Below are positions 23,348-35,186 of a stretch of DNA of 64,000 nucleotides, one piece after another; the first letter of the stretch is position 1, and each line of letters starts with the position of its first letter. The notes under the pieces were generated by a model, which was not told the DNA's origin, made no database searches, and saw only the letters and a program-made list of their open reading frames with translations. Source of the DNA: Magallana angulata (Eukaryota; Mollusca; Bivalvia; Ostreida; Ostreidae); assembly GCF_025612915.1 (NCBI RefSeq), contig NC_069120.1, positions 3,410,501 through 3,474,500 of the forward strand. The letters are read 5' to 3'. The translations under genes and the position numbers were made by a program.

Positions 23348-26300
23348 ATGAAGAGACGAGCGGAAGAGCTCCTTTTTTGTAAGCTATGCAACTTTTCGAC
23401 GACTTTCAGTAGTCATCTACAGAGACACAATAATACCGAGAAACATCTTCGTAACTGTAGAATTGCTGTCTCCGACGAGGGATTGTCTTGCCAAGGCCAG
23501 AATTACCAAGACACGGATGTCGATGACCGCAAGGTATATGTTCATTACTGTTAACGACTGGGAATGATACACATATATTCACTATTGTCAAGGTATGATC
23601 AGTACCGTTAACGACTGGGAATTGATACACATGTATTCACTATTGTCAAGATATGATCAGTGCCGTTAACGACTGGGAATTGATACACATGTATTCACTA
23701 TATATTGTTAAGGTATGATCAGTACTGTTAACGACTGGGAATTGATACACATGTATTCACTAATGTCAAGGTATGATCAGTACTGTTATAACGACTGGGA
23801 ATTGATACACATGTATTCACTAATGTCAAGGTATGATCAGTATACTGTTATAACGACTGGGAATTGATACACATGTATTCACTATTGTCAAGGTATGATC
23901 AGTACTGTTATAAAGACTGGGAATTGATACACATATATTCACTATTGTCAAGGTATGATCAGTACTGTTAACGACTGGGAATTGATACACATGTATTCAC
24001 TAATGTCAAGGTATGATCAGTACTGTTATAACGACTGGGAATTGATACACATGTATTCACTAATGTCAAGGTATGATCAGTATACTGTTATAACGACTGG
24101 GAATTGATACACATGTATTCACTATTTGTCAAGAAAACACAAGCAACATCAAATTGTATACACAGAATAACCTGTACCTGTTCACTAAATCTAGTGATTG
24201 TAGTTACATTTGTACAGCATTTGTACTGGGCCTGTTAATTGTTTCAATATTTATAGACCCAACAAAAGTACGTCACTACTCCATATATATATTAAAATTA
24301 GCACATGTTAAATTAAATTTAAATTATTTAAATAAAAGAATACAGAGAAAATTCTATGGGACACTCAGTAACTTAGTATTTTAAAAGATCCAGTACATTA
24401 TTATCATTAGATTTAGCTACGTAGCTTGATTTAACAACATATATAGCTTTATTTACCTACCTGAAGTAGGTTTATTTATAGCTATACTTAATCATACTCT
24501 TTTATTAAATGTACATTTGTACTAAAAGTTGCACTCAGGTGCAGCAATAATTTTCAACTTTGAACTGAATGATCTGAAAACAATTTAAAAAAAATCACTC
24601 TTAAAAATGTAGCTTTTTTTGCGCAAATGCAGCCAAATTTCTAAAAGTTTTGGGGCTATGTATAACTGTTTATGTGTTACCTAACAGATACTTCTTAAAT
24701 GGAATGACAAAGAAGAACAGTTCTGGTTAGTTAACATGATGATTGATTGGTAATAATTCAGCACATTGTGAAGTAATCACACTTATCCATGCCTCATCGC
24801 ACACAAGGTGTCATACAGTTATTCAAACAAAAGAAATGCATGTTTTCCTTAAAACTGCTCAAAAGCAATGATGTTTTAACTATTTCTGCTCTGAGTTCCT
24901 TTTATAATACTACATTGGACAAATATAGGTTGACAGTTCCTTGTGACTTTTTGTCTGTTTTACATAAGATGCAAAACTGCATAAAGGTTAGAGCTAAATA
25001 AACCTACTTCAGGTAGGTAAATACAGCTATGTAGGTAAATCAAGCTACGTAGCTAAATCTAGTGATTGCATGTACATGTACTGAACAGAACCTGTTTAAA
25101 ATTTTAGACTAGTTCCAACTTAAACGTGGAGGAGGAAAGCACAATCCTCGATAAAACGGTCAGCTCATCGGACTCCTTTGATGAAGATGATGGTGGGGAT
25201 GATGATAGTGATAATGGTGATGATGATAGCGATGATGGTGATGATGATGTTTTGGTGACCAATATTCCAAGCAATGATCAGCCATGGTTCCCATTTGAGT
25301 CGAAGCTACAGATGTACTTGTATATCTTGATTCATTCGAAAACACATACTTTAGTAAGCATAGATATATATTAGAGAGTCATCAGCTTCAGAGAGAGGGA
25401 GAGGGAGGGAGGGAAAGAGAGAGAGAAGTTATTAAATTGGATGTATCTAAATGCTGATTTATTATACCCCCGCTCCGAAGGAGAGGAGGTATACTGTTTT
25501 ACCCTTGTGTGTCTGTCTGTCCGTCCATCCGTAACAAAAATCTCTGTCGCATTTATCTCAGCAACTATTTATTGCAGTTGCTTGAAATTTTTACACTGTG
25601 TTTGTTAAGGCATGCCATATCATGGGATATATTTTTGTACCAATCGGACGTCAACTTCCTGTTAAATGAGTACTTTGTTTATTTTAGCCCAAATTTTCAT
25701 CAAAGATTTCTCAGCAGCTATTTATTGCAGATGCTTGAAATTTTAACACACTATTTGTTTAGGCATGCCATATTGTGGGATATATTTCTGTACCAATCGG
25801 ATGCCAGCTTTCTGTTAAATGTCGACTTTGCTTATTTTGCATATTCACATCAGAGCGGGAGTATCACTAGTGAGCATTGGCTCGCAGATATCAGATATAT
25901 GTTTATTCATATTACAGAATATTTGAATGGTTGCCATTTGATATTTTTAGAGTGATGAAACAGCCAAGTTTATCTGGTTCATTATGAAGGAAAGCGGAAT
26001 AGAGATGCCTTCTTTTTCCTCAGTTAAAAGCTTAAGGATAAGTGGTGATATGAAACCAGAAAGTCTGCTGTCACGTGTAAGCATTTCATATCACCAATGG
26101 AAAAAAAATACATTGAAAAGAATGCACTGCATGTTCATTATATTGCTCAAATGCAAAATTTTAATTGATTTATATATAAACAAATTGGTAGGACCTTGAT
26201 ATAAAAAGTATTACATGTATATGTAACAGAGACACTTATTTCCTCTGCTTTGATTTGAAGACCCTTCTGGATGCCAGTCCAGCACTCTACTGATGGAGCT

Positions 26301-26589
26301 AAAGGGTTATCCCACTATAGTCAGAGCTAGTAGAAATGCCATATAACTGTTATTATTTTGTTATTTAAATAAATATTATATATTTTCTTAAATAGGAAGA
26401 AAGTAAGGATGGAAACCCTTTTTGGATTATTAAACCGTCAGCTTTAGTTAGCATGGCTTTGTCACATCCTGACACTGCAACAGATTTACATAGGTGCAGT
26501 ATTATACATATGTTATTTCATTTCTTTTTTACGTAAATTAGTCGTCTGAATTATAAAGATATTTAGTTAATCAACATTGTGCTGTGTGT

Positions 26590-26622
<33 letters not shown>

Positions 26623-26707
26623 GAGGAGGAGGAGGAGGAGATTATTGTTAATTCTTAAAAATATGTATACATGTATTTAGGTATGGGAGAGTATCAAGTG
26701 ATTATGG

Positions 26708-26780
<73 letters not shown>

Positions 26781-29700
26781 AGAGAGAGAGAAGGAGAGGG
26801 AGAGAGAGATTATTAATTCTTAAAAAATATATATTTAGGTATGGGAGAGTATCAAGTGATGGCCAAACTTTCATAGAAGAACAAGCAGATGGTAGTAAAT
26901 GGGTAAAAGAAATTCAAACCCATTATGCATCAGATGGACAGAGAAGTTTTTACTCAGGTATATTAGTACTTGGACAATGGTGCATGCATACTTATATATA
27001 CTTATACAATAATTTTAATAAAGTTACATTAATATATATTATGAATCATTTACAGGTGATTTTGTATCCTCATCAATTCATGATCTTGAAGACATCGGCC
27101 AGATTAGTACATTTTTGCAAGACATCCAGGTTAATTCAATTTAAAATACATTTTTTAAAACTTATCCTGTTTAAATACTATATGTACAAGGGTTAATCCA
27201 AAAGTAATGTCACACAAAACTGCACAGATATTTTCTGACATATTTATAACATAGAAAATGATAGATTCTATGAATTATTTATTACAGTACGACATTTTAT
27301 ACGCCAAAGTAAAAATCTTTCGGAGGAGTACAATTCCAGGACTTGCAAGAAAAAGGTACAACCTGGTATACATGTACTTATATTTGCATATCCATTGTTC
27401 TTTCCCACTGTAAGCCTATACAGAGGAACTGCAATTATTTTTCTATAATCGCAATTGCTCTGTCTGTATACTATGACGTCATAAAGGATACATTAAAGTC
27501 TGAATGCAATACCTAAATGTCTAGGTCTAGGCTAATACAGGGTATTTGCGAGTGGTAAAATGCAAATATAAGTAATAAACAACGATTATTTAGCGAACAT
27601 GGCGTTATGAATAGCAATTGCTCTGCTGGCATATTTTCCATGATGCGCTAGCGCGCATCATGGAATAATGCCAACAGAGCAATTGCTATTCATAACGCCA
27701 TGTTCGCTAAATAACGTTGTTTATTTCTTAAATGTTTAATAATTGTAATTTTTCAGCTTTGTAATTATTTTACAATATTGCACTGTTGTATATATTCATT
27801 TCTATTTGCCAATTTGTACTGACATTAAAATATTGATAAGAATCATTTACATTACATTTTAGATTAATTTCCATGGACAGGTTTGAGATGTGGAATATTG
27901 GACACTTATCTACATTTCAGAAGATTCATGAATATACTTTTTACAAGTCTGTGAATGAGAATGTGATTCAAGTAACAGATGATGTAAGTATTATTTTCAG
28001 TTTGATTTTTTTCCAAATATCATTATGATATTTGCAAAATTGTAGTAGGGTTGAACCAACAGTAATGTCACAGATGTGCATGATAAAATCTTGAAAAAAG
28101 TGCATGTCTGGCCTTCTTATTTCTTGATAGAGACACAAAAAACACAGCGTAGTGAATAAAAATGGACAGTAACGTTTTTCTACTTTCTTGAAAACGGTAA
28201 GAAAAAGTACTTGTTATATATCTTTTTTTTATAATTTATGTATTTTATGTCATTTTTTGTACCGCAGGAAAAGAACAGTCTTGTATCTCCAAATCCACAT
28301 AAACTGAGATTTCAGCCAGTGTACACTGTACCTCTGAACCTTTTTATGGATGATACAAGTGCCAACAAGTCAAAAAAATGGAAACCTCTTCACTGTACAC
28401 AGTTGCAACTTGCAGGAATACCTAAAGCGAAAAAGCAGACGCTGAGTTCCATAAAGTTTATCAGTGCTTCTGCAGAGGTTCCCATTCTTGAAATGGCCCG
28501 TGTTGTCATTGATGACATCAAGAATTCAGAGGGGTAACATTATATTAAATTGTTAAATAAATGATATGTTTATAGTCTTGCTGGCAAAGCAAATTGTCTC
28601 ACATGATTTCTACAGTACATATTACCCCATGGCAAGACCTGTACCACTCATAGCATCCACAGCTCCTTGGGAAGCATATGAGCAGATAGAGTTGCCATAT
28701 TATAATGCTCTCTATCACATAGCCAGCTAGCTCATCTCATGTACTACATATGTACAGGTATGTTTAAAATATATAAGAATTGCTTCATTCCTTTTGCAGT
28801 GGTATTTTGACATTTGATGCCAATGGGAAAGAAAAGGTGACAGTCATACCTTTCTTATCACTATGTGTCTGTGATTTCAACATGATGGCCGAAGCATCAA
28901 ACCACATGGGAGCAAACACATATAAATTTTGTCCCAGGTGTTATGTAAGTTGTTTTTATTTTTAAACTTCTTGTCCTGTTTGTTGTACATGCCCATCTCT
29001 TTAAGTGAGCTTTTCTGATAAAAAAAAAAATTGTTGTCATGGTCCTCATTGTAAATGATTCACATTTTCACTCATTGTTATCCTCGGTTGCTTAACCACT
29101 TTAAATGAAACTTCGCACAAAACATCCTTGGGTGAAGAGGATTCAACATCATGAAATAAACTTCCTTTTTCAAGAGGTCCATCAACATTGAAATTGAAAT
29201 GAAAGTCACTTCTTATTTCAAGAGGTGCATCGACAGAACTCCAGGTTTTCTCTCCATTATACTGCTTTCATTTAAAGCAGTGTAACGTGAAGAAAACGTT
29301 GGGGTTCCAGCGATGCAAGGGGAAATAATTTAGAATTATTTATGTTGTTTCTCCTTATTTCTTTTTTATACAAACTATAGTATTCGGTATACACATTTGT
29401 GCTTCTCTTACATTCTAGGAGATTTTAGTATTTTGGATACATTTTAAAATTATGTAATTATCAATGTATTATCAAATTAAGCCAAATCTTGCCAGAATTA
29501 AACATAATTATAAAAATTATTTTAAGGCTGACAAAGATTCTTCAATATGGAAAGGGGCTGAGAGAGATCCTGTTGCTACCAAAAGGATTTTGGAACATTT
29601 GGATGTTAACAATAGCAAAGAGTTGAGACAAAACCATGGTCTGAAACCATACCCAAATCCTCTTTGGAATATTTTGAATCCACACAGGTAATTATATACA

Positions 29701-32700
29701 GCCTTTAATTGTTTAAGTTTCTTGTTTGTAATTAATATGCATTTGCTAAGTTACTGTTCAATACTGACAATATTTATAGGAAATATACCATTTCCACCCT
29801 GTGCAATATATAGAACATAATGCTTGGCAATTGGCAAAATCTGTATCACATCCCATATATCAAAACCTTGTATTTTCGACGTTCAAAGGTACTGTAACGT
29901 CATTTATACTGAAATGTTCAAATAATGACGTCATAGTTTCCACATCAGATATTCACAGAAATAGAGAATAAAATCCGAGATAGTTCAAATAAAAAATGCA
30001 AAGGTGTTCCGGAAAGGTGTAATAAAGGGTGATGACACAATATGTGTGAAAAAGGCGCGTGCCTCTGTTCATATCAAGGGTGCAAAAATCCTGTATTAAA
30101 TACCATGTATATAATAAAAACCGAAAATTTACCTACCCGTGTGATAGAGATGGAATATAAAGACATGGAGTGATTCTTAACAATAATCATTCAACACAAG
30201 ATGTTTTTTAGTGTTTCTTTGATATTTTCTATAAGTATATGATATAAAAATCATGCCAAATTTTTTATCGTATTCTATATATATTAGTCCTTGGTCGCTG
30301 TATATCAGATCTCAGTCTAATATAGGAAGCGTTATAAAAATTGCCATGTAATAATCTACTTAGTTGTCAATTCCATTTTTAGCTCACCGAGACAAAGTCA
30401 AGGGGAGCTTATGCTACACTTCATTTTTAGCTCACCGAGACGAAGTCAGGGGGAGCTTATGCTATACCCTCGGCGTCGGCGTCCGGACCTGGTTAAAGTT
30501 TTTGTTGCAGGTCCTGTATCTAAGCTATTACTTGTCTTATCTTCACCAAACTTGCATGGATAGATAGATGTGTTTGTTGATAAATGATATAACATGATTC
30601 CTATGATATAGTATTGTATGGTATGAAACAATATTGTTTCATATGATACAATATAATATCATATGTAATATTATAAAAAGTTATATAATACGATATGGTA
30701 TTATATCAATTTTTTTGATATTTTATGTTATGATATTGTATCATGATATCGTTATGTATAGTATTGTATATTATGATACAATATTGTATAATATTATATT
30801 GTATTATTAATTTATTATTTTATCACATGATACTATTACATAAGATTTTGCAAAATATAATTTTGTATCCTATGATACAATATTGTATATTCTATAATAT
30901 TGTATCATACGATATTGTATAATATGATATTAGTTTCTGCAATATAGAATTATATCACATGAAATTGTATAATATGATACTGTTATATTTTATGATATCG
31001 TATCATATGATATTGTATAATATGATATTGGTTTATAATATGATATATTATCACATCACATGAAATTGTATTGTATGATATTGTAATATATATTATTGTA
31101 TCATATGATACAATATGTATAATATGATATTGTATTATATAATATTTTACTTTATCACAATATATTGTATTATTTGATATGATACAATGTTGTATCAAAT
31201 TATATTGTATCATATGATACTATATCATATTATTTATAAAAAATGATACAGTATTATACTATATTATACAATATAATATCATATGTTTCAATGTTATTAT
31301 GTTTTATGTAATATGATATTGTAATATAATACTATATTGTTTTTTATATTATGATATTGTACTATCGATGTGATCAAATACAATAACATATACAATACAA
31401 TATGTCATATCATACGTTACAATATCATATCTCATCATTGTTTATTATGGTATTTTATTGTATTATATGATATATGTTGTAAATATGATAGGATGCAATA
31501 TTTGATTTTAAAATATTGTATCAACATATGATTATCATACAATTTTTTAACATATGATATACGATATTGTGTCAAAACAGAATCCATGAATATCCAAGAT
31601 CATAAAGTATGATTTTCATTTAATATGATAAAGGTGGTCTCATAAAGGTGAAGTCTCATAAGGGTGATGTCTCGTCTCGGTGAGCTTTGTAATCTGTGAT
31701 TACCTATGTTTTATTTTGATTTTAATCTAGAGATATTCCAGTGGGAATACTCCATTGGTTATACCTTGGGATTGGAAAACATTTACTGAAAGCCTGCATT
31801 CAAGAGTTACCAGAAATGAAGCAGGAACAGCTTTGCATGCTGATTGAGTCTTGTGACCAAAGTGCATTTGGGACCAAAGTATCAAGGGATACAATTATAT
31901 ACATTGACAGTCGCCAAGGAAAAGATATAAAAACATATGTAAGGACACATAGTAAATGGTGGATTCCTTTTTACCAGTTAAATGACAACTTTGTTTAAAT
32001 TGTATATTTACATTAATTTAAATCAGGGGTATTGCTAGTGTTTATTTTATCTATGAATTAGCATCCTGATAAGCCTGATATGTATAATTTATTTACTTAC
32101 TTGCAACATTTATGAAATATATTGTGTCCACTAAAATTATAAGCAATCAATCTCCATTCCAAGTTTAAATAACATGCTAAACTTATTGTAATAACAACTT
32201 TATTAATATGACATGTGGATTCTTTTGTAGCTTCAGATTGCACCTTTTCATTTTGCTGTGGTAGGGTTGGAAAGGCGAAAAGTGGACCTTCTTTGTCAAC
32301 TTGCAGAGGTTATAAGTCTTCAACAGTTGTAATCATGTAAACTGAAGTTGATTATGAAATTTAGTGAAATAGTTCGCACTAAATGAGTTCTCAAATAGGA
32401 ACAATTTAATCTATTAAAAATTTTGAATTTAAGAAAAAATTAAAGTTCCTTATAAACTTTTCATTATATTGACAGATCAGTAAAATCCTTACATGCAAAA
32501 AGGAGTTTAGTGATTATTCTTTGGAGAGTCTACAGGATCGAATTGATACCTATTTGCTTGGAATCAGGAATTATTTTCCTCACCTGCAGCAGAAGGTCAA
32601 GACGCATCTTTCTGTTCATGTAGTAAGTTTAGTATGGTTTAAAATCTTCTTCTTTGCTTCAATAATTATATGTCGAGAAAAATATGCATTATGAATGAAA

Positions 32701-34349
32701 CTGAATATTATAAAAATTGACAAATGAAAGGCCTGAAGGTCTCTTTTTACCAAACAGATTACAATTTTTGCCCCATGGAACTCATGTATTGATAATGGCC
32801 AGATTCCTCAGACACTTGCCACCCCACCATTCGAATCTCTTTTATAATTGATGTTTGGAAACACAAAAATGTTCCTTTACAGACCTCTCCTATTGCCTGT
32901 ATCCTGCTATGTAAGAGCTTATATATTTATATAGCCAAAATATGTGTATGTGCATGCTTTTTTTAGGTAGATGACATACTGGACCATGGTCCGATGGATG
33001 CGTACAAAGAGGATGCTTTTGAAAAGATGCATGGTCGCATTCGAGACCAGCTGTTTAACCAGAATTCTCATGCTAGAAGCAGGGACACCGCCATTGCTTT
33101 TGCGGAAATGGAGGTCCTGAACCACATCCTGACAGGTGGTTTTTTCCCAAATGGTGAAGAATGGTGAGAACTTGTTTGTACATGTTCTGGTATTTCTTGA
33201 AGGATCATAATGATTTTCCATGTACATTCTTTTCTATCAGCTATTGAAGTTTTCATATTGAAAATTCATTTTAATAAAACAATTAGCTTATAGGCAAGAT
33301 GTGGGCTCTATGGAATCAACATGACATTCTTTTATAATGACTTGTCAACTTCTGTAAATGATCAAAATTTGCATAAATTAATCATAAAGGTTGCAAGCAT
33401 CAGACCTAGTGCAGAAAACCTCCAACTCCCAAGAAGTAAGAGGATTTTTGGGCATGCCATCATCCGAGGATACGTCATCTAGTTCCATGAAACTTAGAAA
33501 AGCCATAAACAGAGAGAGGGGATCACTGGTATGGGAGACTGTAGATGATGACACTATACAAATGCTGTCATCTACATGCATATCAAGGAACATACCGGTA
33601 AATTTCACGGGGGCCAAAAGGAGCAAGTTTCGCTCAGTTAGAACAAAAGCAGATCAGCTGGCCAACAAAGGAACACCAGTTTTGATCTATGTTGACGACA
33701 ATACGGTACGTAAGGATACACAAATTTGATATTGTTACAGATTTCTCAACAATTATTAATGGCAGCTGCTCAAATTTCAACTCACTCTTTGTTAAGGCAT
33801 GCCATGTAGTACACAAAGAATTCATTTTTGATCAAATTCTATGTCACCTTCCAGTAAAGTGTTGATTTTGCTTATTTTTTTGCATATTATTTAATATGTA
33901 TATCAAACTGATTGTATCACGAGTGAATATTTTATTGTTTATGATTTAATATGTATATAAATTTAATGATCAAAGAAAAATTGTAGGAAGAAGTTGGCAT
34001 ATTTCAAGAGGGATGGCTTATTTCCACCAGAGAAGGTGCTCGAATTGAACTAGCCCAGATTCAGAAGGTGAAGCTACAGAACAGCGCTAGAATAGCCGAG
34101 TCACAACTTGAGAGAGTTGCCATTTCAGAAGAATTTCTTTTGGTACCTGTATCAGATGTTCTCAGTATTTTGAGTTTAGTGCATGACTGTTTGAGTGAGG
34201 GATGCCGTGTGAAAGATGGCTATTTGAATGTTTGTGTTGAGCAAGAGATGAAAGAAGTGAGAAAGAAGTTTTGGAAGCACAAGAGGAATGCTGTTTATTT
34301 ATTAAACAAATTCAGTTTTGCAAATGCAAGGTGTAAATATTTTGACTAA
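23348..34349 (+). CDS. C2H2 zinc-finger Plavaka/CMC-like transposase, 17 exons, 972 aa
   Basis: Exons: 23348-23533, 25108-25353, 25951-26076, 26396-26493, 26839-26957, 27056-27129, 27288-27355, 27863-27983, 28268-28533, 28800-28944, 29527-29687, 31731-31938, 32231-32308, 32476-32622, 32967-33163, 33390-33705, 33987-34349. All have GT-AG borders, phases agree and the frame is open throughout. Residues 11-33 form a C2H2 finger (C11, C14, H27, H33), followed by an Asp-rich linker (about 80-110). PWFPFESKLQMYL (about 120), PLNLFMDDTSANKSKKW (D374/D375), CDFNMMAEASNH..FCPRC (about 460-482), HRDIPVGILHWLYLGIGKH (about 536) and VHVVDDILDHGPMDAYKEDAFEKMHGRIRD (680-707) match in order the Plavaka-type transposase pattern I know from fungi. 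It should bind the TIR/subterminal motifs and cut DNA through acidic residues. Intron-rich and intact, so active or domesticated. Confidence 0.75.
23532..24132. repeat. Minisatellite, about 58-60-bp unit, 10 copies
   Basis: Unit resembles AAGGTATGATCAGTACTGTT plus AACGACTGGGAATTGATACA and CATGTATTCACTATTGTC. The first, divergent unit contains the exon 1 splice donor AAG|GTATATG, so every later unit carries a donor-like AAG|GTATGA. Confidence 0.9.
25465..25890 (+). repeat. Dispersed repeat (CCCCGCTCCGAAGGAG) with internal duplication
   Basis: Begins TACCCCCGCTCC, has GTCTGTCTGTCCGTCC, and ends GAGCGGGAGTATCACTAG. An internal segment of about 165 bp (CAGCWRYTATTTATTGCAG...CTTGAAATTT) is present twice in tandem, which keeps a long spurious reading frame open. 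Relatives lie at 18669-18950 and, degraded, at 33720-33960. Confidence 0.7.
26250..26314 (-). repeat. tRNA-like sequence, probable SINE head
   Basis: On the minus strand, TAGCTCCATCAGTAGAGTGC resembles a tRNA D-arm/A-box, followed by an anticodon stem CTGGA/TCCAG with loop CTGGCAT (anticodon GGC, Ala-like). The T-arm is degenerate and the acceptor stem does not pair convincingly, so a tRNA-derived SINE or pseudo-tRNA is more likely than a working gene. Confidence 0.4.
26600..26838. repeat. GA microsatellites flanked by a duplicated exon 5 acceptor
   Basis: (GA)n tracts at about 26598-26622 and 26711-26805. The sequence TTTAGGTATGGGAGAGTATC with the acceptor of transposase exon 5 occurs at both about 26678 and 26834. 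The upstream copy diverges into ATTATGGCCAAGAGAG. Confidence 0.85.
27571..27730. mobile_element. Foldback of the 'ATGTAAATATAAG' family
   Basis: 160-bp near-perfect hairpin preceded by ATGCAAATATAAG and centred on GATGCGCTAGCGCGCATC. The arms (GCGAACATGGCGTTATGAAT) are quite different in sequence from the other members but have the same length and layout. Confidence 0.75.
30381..31686. mobile_element. AGCTCACCGAGAC element with AT-rich tandem core
   Basis: The left end AGCTCACCGAGACAAAGTC is duplicated at 30429. The right end TGTCTCGTCTCGGTGAGCT is its inverse. About 30580-31600 is an expanded array built of TATGATATTGTAT-like units on both strands. It lies in the intron between transposase exons 11 and 12. 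Confidence 0.65.
33720..33960 (+). repeat. Degraded CCCCGCTC-type dispersed repeat
   Basis: Recognised by TTGTTAAGGCATGCCATGTA and TTTGCATATT...GTATCACGAGTGA, matching the body of the repeat at 25465. It sits in the last intron of the transposase gene. Confidence 0.55.
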
Positions 34350-34952
34350 TGTTTTGATGATTTTTTAGTATTTCTGGAGCTGGTTTATTAATGTACCGGT
34401 AAAATAGATAGTGCTTTGTAGAAAGATTTTGAGAAGTATTTTATGTTCTGTTTATGATTTAATTGTTAAGTAAAACTGAATCAGAATTAGCTAGATCAAT
34501 GACATTGATGTATACAAAAGCCATGTACTCTAATGTATAAACACCACCATATTTTTGATATGAATGCTTGATTTTCTAACTTGGTACTTTGTATTATTTT
34601 TTCCATATTTTTCATTCAATTTACATCAATGTTTGCAAATGTAAAGATAAACATACCATCTTAATTATTGATGATATTTTTTTTATTTTTACTGTGGACA
34701 TATGTTTTATATTTGGATATTCACAATAGATGAATCAGTATAAATCAGATCATATATTAAAACTGTTTATTAATTCCAACAAATAGATGACGATTTAAAA
34801 TATGTGTAAAATTTGAGTAAATGATAAATAAGGACAATTATGTGGGTTTTTATCAATTCAATGAATTGATTAAAAAATAGTTATTGAATGAAATTGAAAG
34901 TGAATGTCTTGATTTGTCAATTAGTTTTTTGTATGCATATCATATAATTTTC
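34350..34952. other. 3' flank of the transposase gene
   Basis: About 600 bp, very AT-rich, with no coding signal. Probably holds the 3' untranslated region. Confidence 0.5.
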
Positions 34953-35184
34953 AGGCGAAATTCGCAAAAATTTTATATGAATTTGATACAAATACATAAT
35001 CGCATGAAAAACATGCAAAAAATTATTCGCATGAAAACTGTACATTTTTCATGCGAATATCATGCAAACGTATTCGCATGATATTCGCATGAGAAACTTT
35101 TCGTCTGATTTTCGCATGATTAGCGCATGATTTTCATGCGAAAAGGAAATCGCATGAAAATTATGCGAGCCACTTTTCCCTGTG
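34953..35184. repeat. Right subterminal motif array and TIR
   Basis: About ten CGCATGA/TCATGCG motifs and the terminal inverted repeat ending CCCTGTG. GACGAAAAG also occurs at a similar distance from both ends. Because CGCATGAAA contains ATG in every copy, the array supplies several start codons reading outward. Confidence 0.75.
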
Positions 35185-35186
35185 TA

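Larger units (their letters stand above)
16999..35184 (+). mobile_element. 18.2-kb CMC/Plavaka-like DNA transposon with two genes
   Basis: The ends are inverted: both start CACAGG and share CACAGG-N-AAAAGTGGCTCGCAT with one mismatch over 23 bp (16999-17021 and 35162-35184). Both are followed by subterminal arrays of about ten CGCATGAA/TTCATGCG motifs. TA lies outside each end (16997-16998 and 35185-35186), fitting a 2-bp TA target duplication. Termini starting CAC, short TSDs and subterminal repeat arrays are features of the CMC (CACTA/EnSpm, Mirage, Chapaev) transposons. It encloses two divergent genes, at 18161-22882 and 23348-34349. The left flank is not receptor sequence although the right flank is, so later rearrangement or two independent insertions cannot be excluded. 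Confidence 0.65.

Noticed and set aside
23536-24132. CRISPR-like regular repeats
   Set aside because: Units are contiguous without unique spacers, in an animal intron: a minisatellite.
25509-25955. 148-codon open frame with internal repeat
   Set aside because: It is a dispersed repeat with a tandemly duplicated segment lying in an intron; the frame is accidental.
27185-28080. Mariner-like TIR pair (GGGTT-ATCCAAAAGTAATGTCAC; GGGTTGAACCAACAGTAATGTCAC)
   Set aside because: Both are in direct, not inverted, orientation and no TA-flanked partner ends were found.
32309-32328. Later splice donor for transposase exon 13 (CAGTT|GTAATC)
   Set aside because: It would put exon 14 in the wrong phase; the GAG|GTTATA donor at 32308 keeps the conserved frame.
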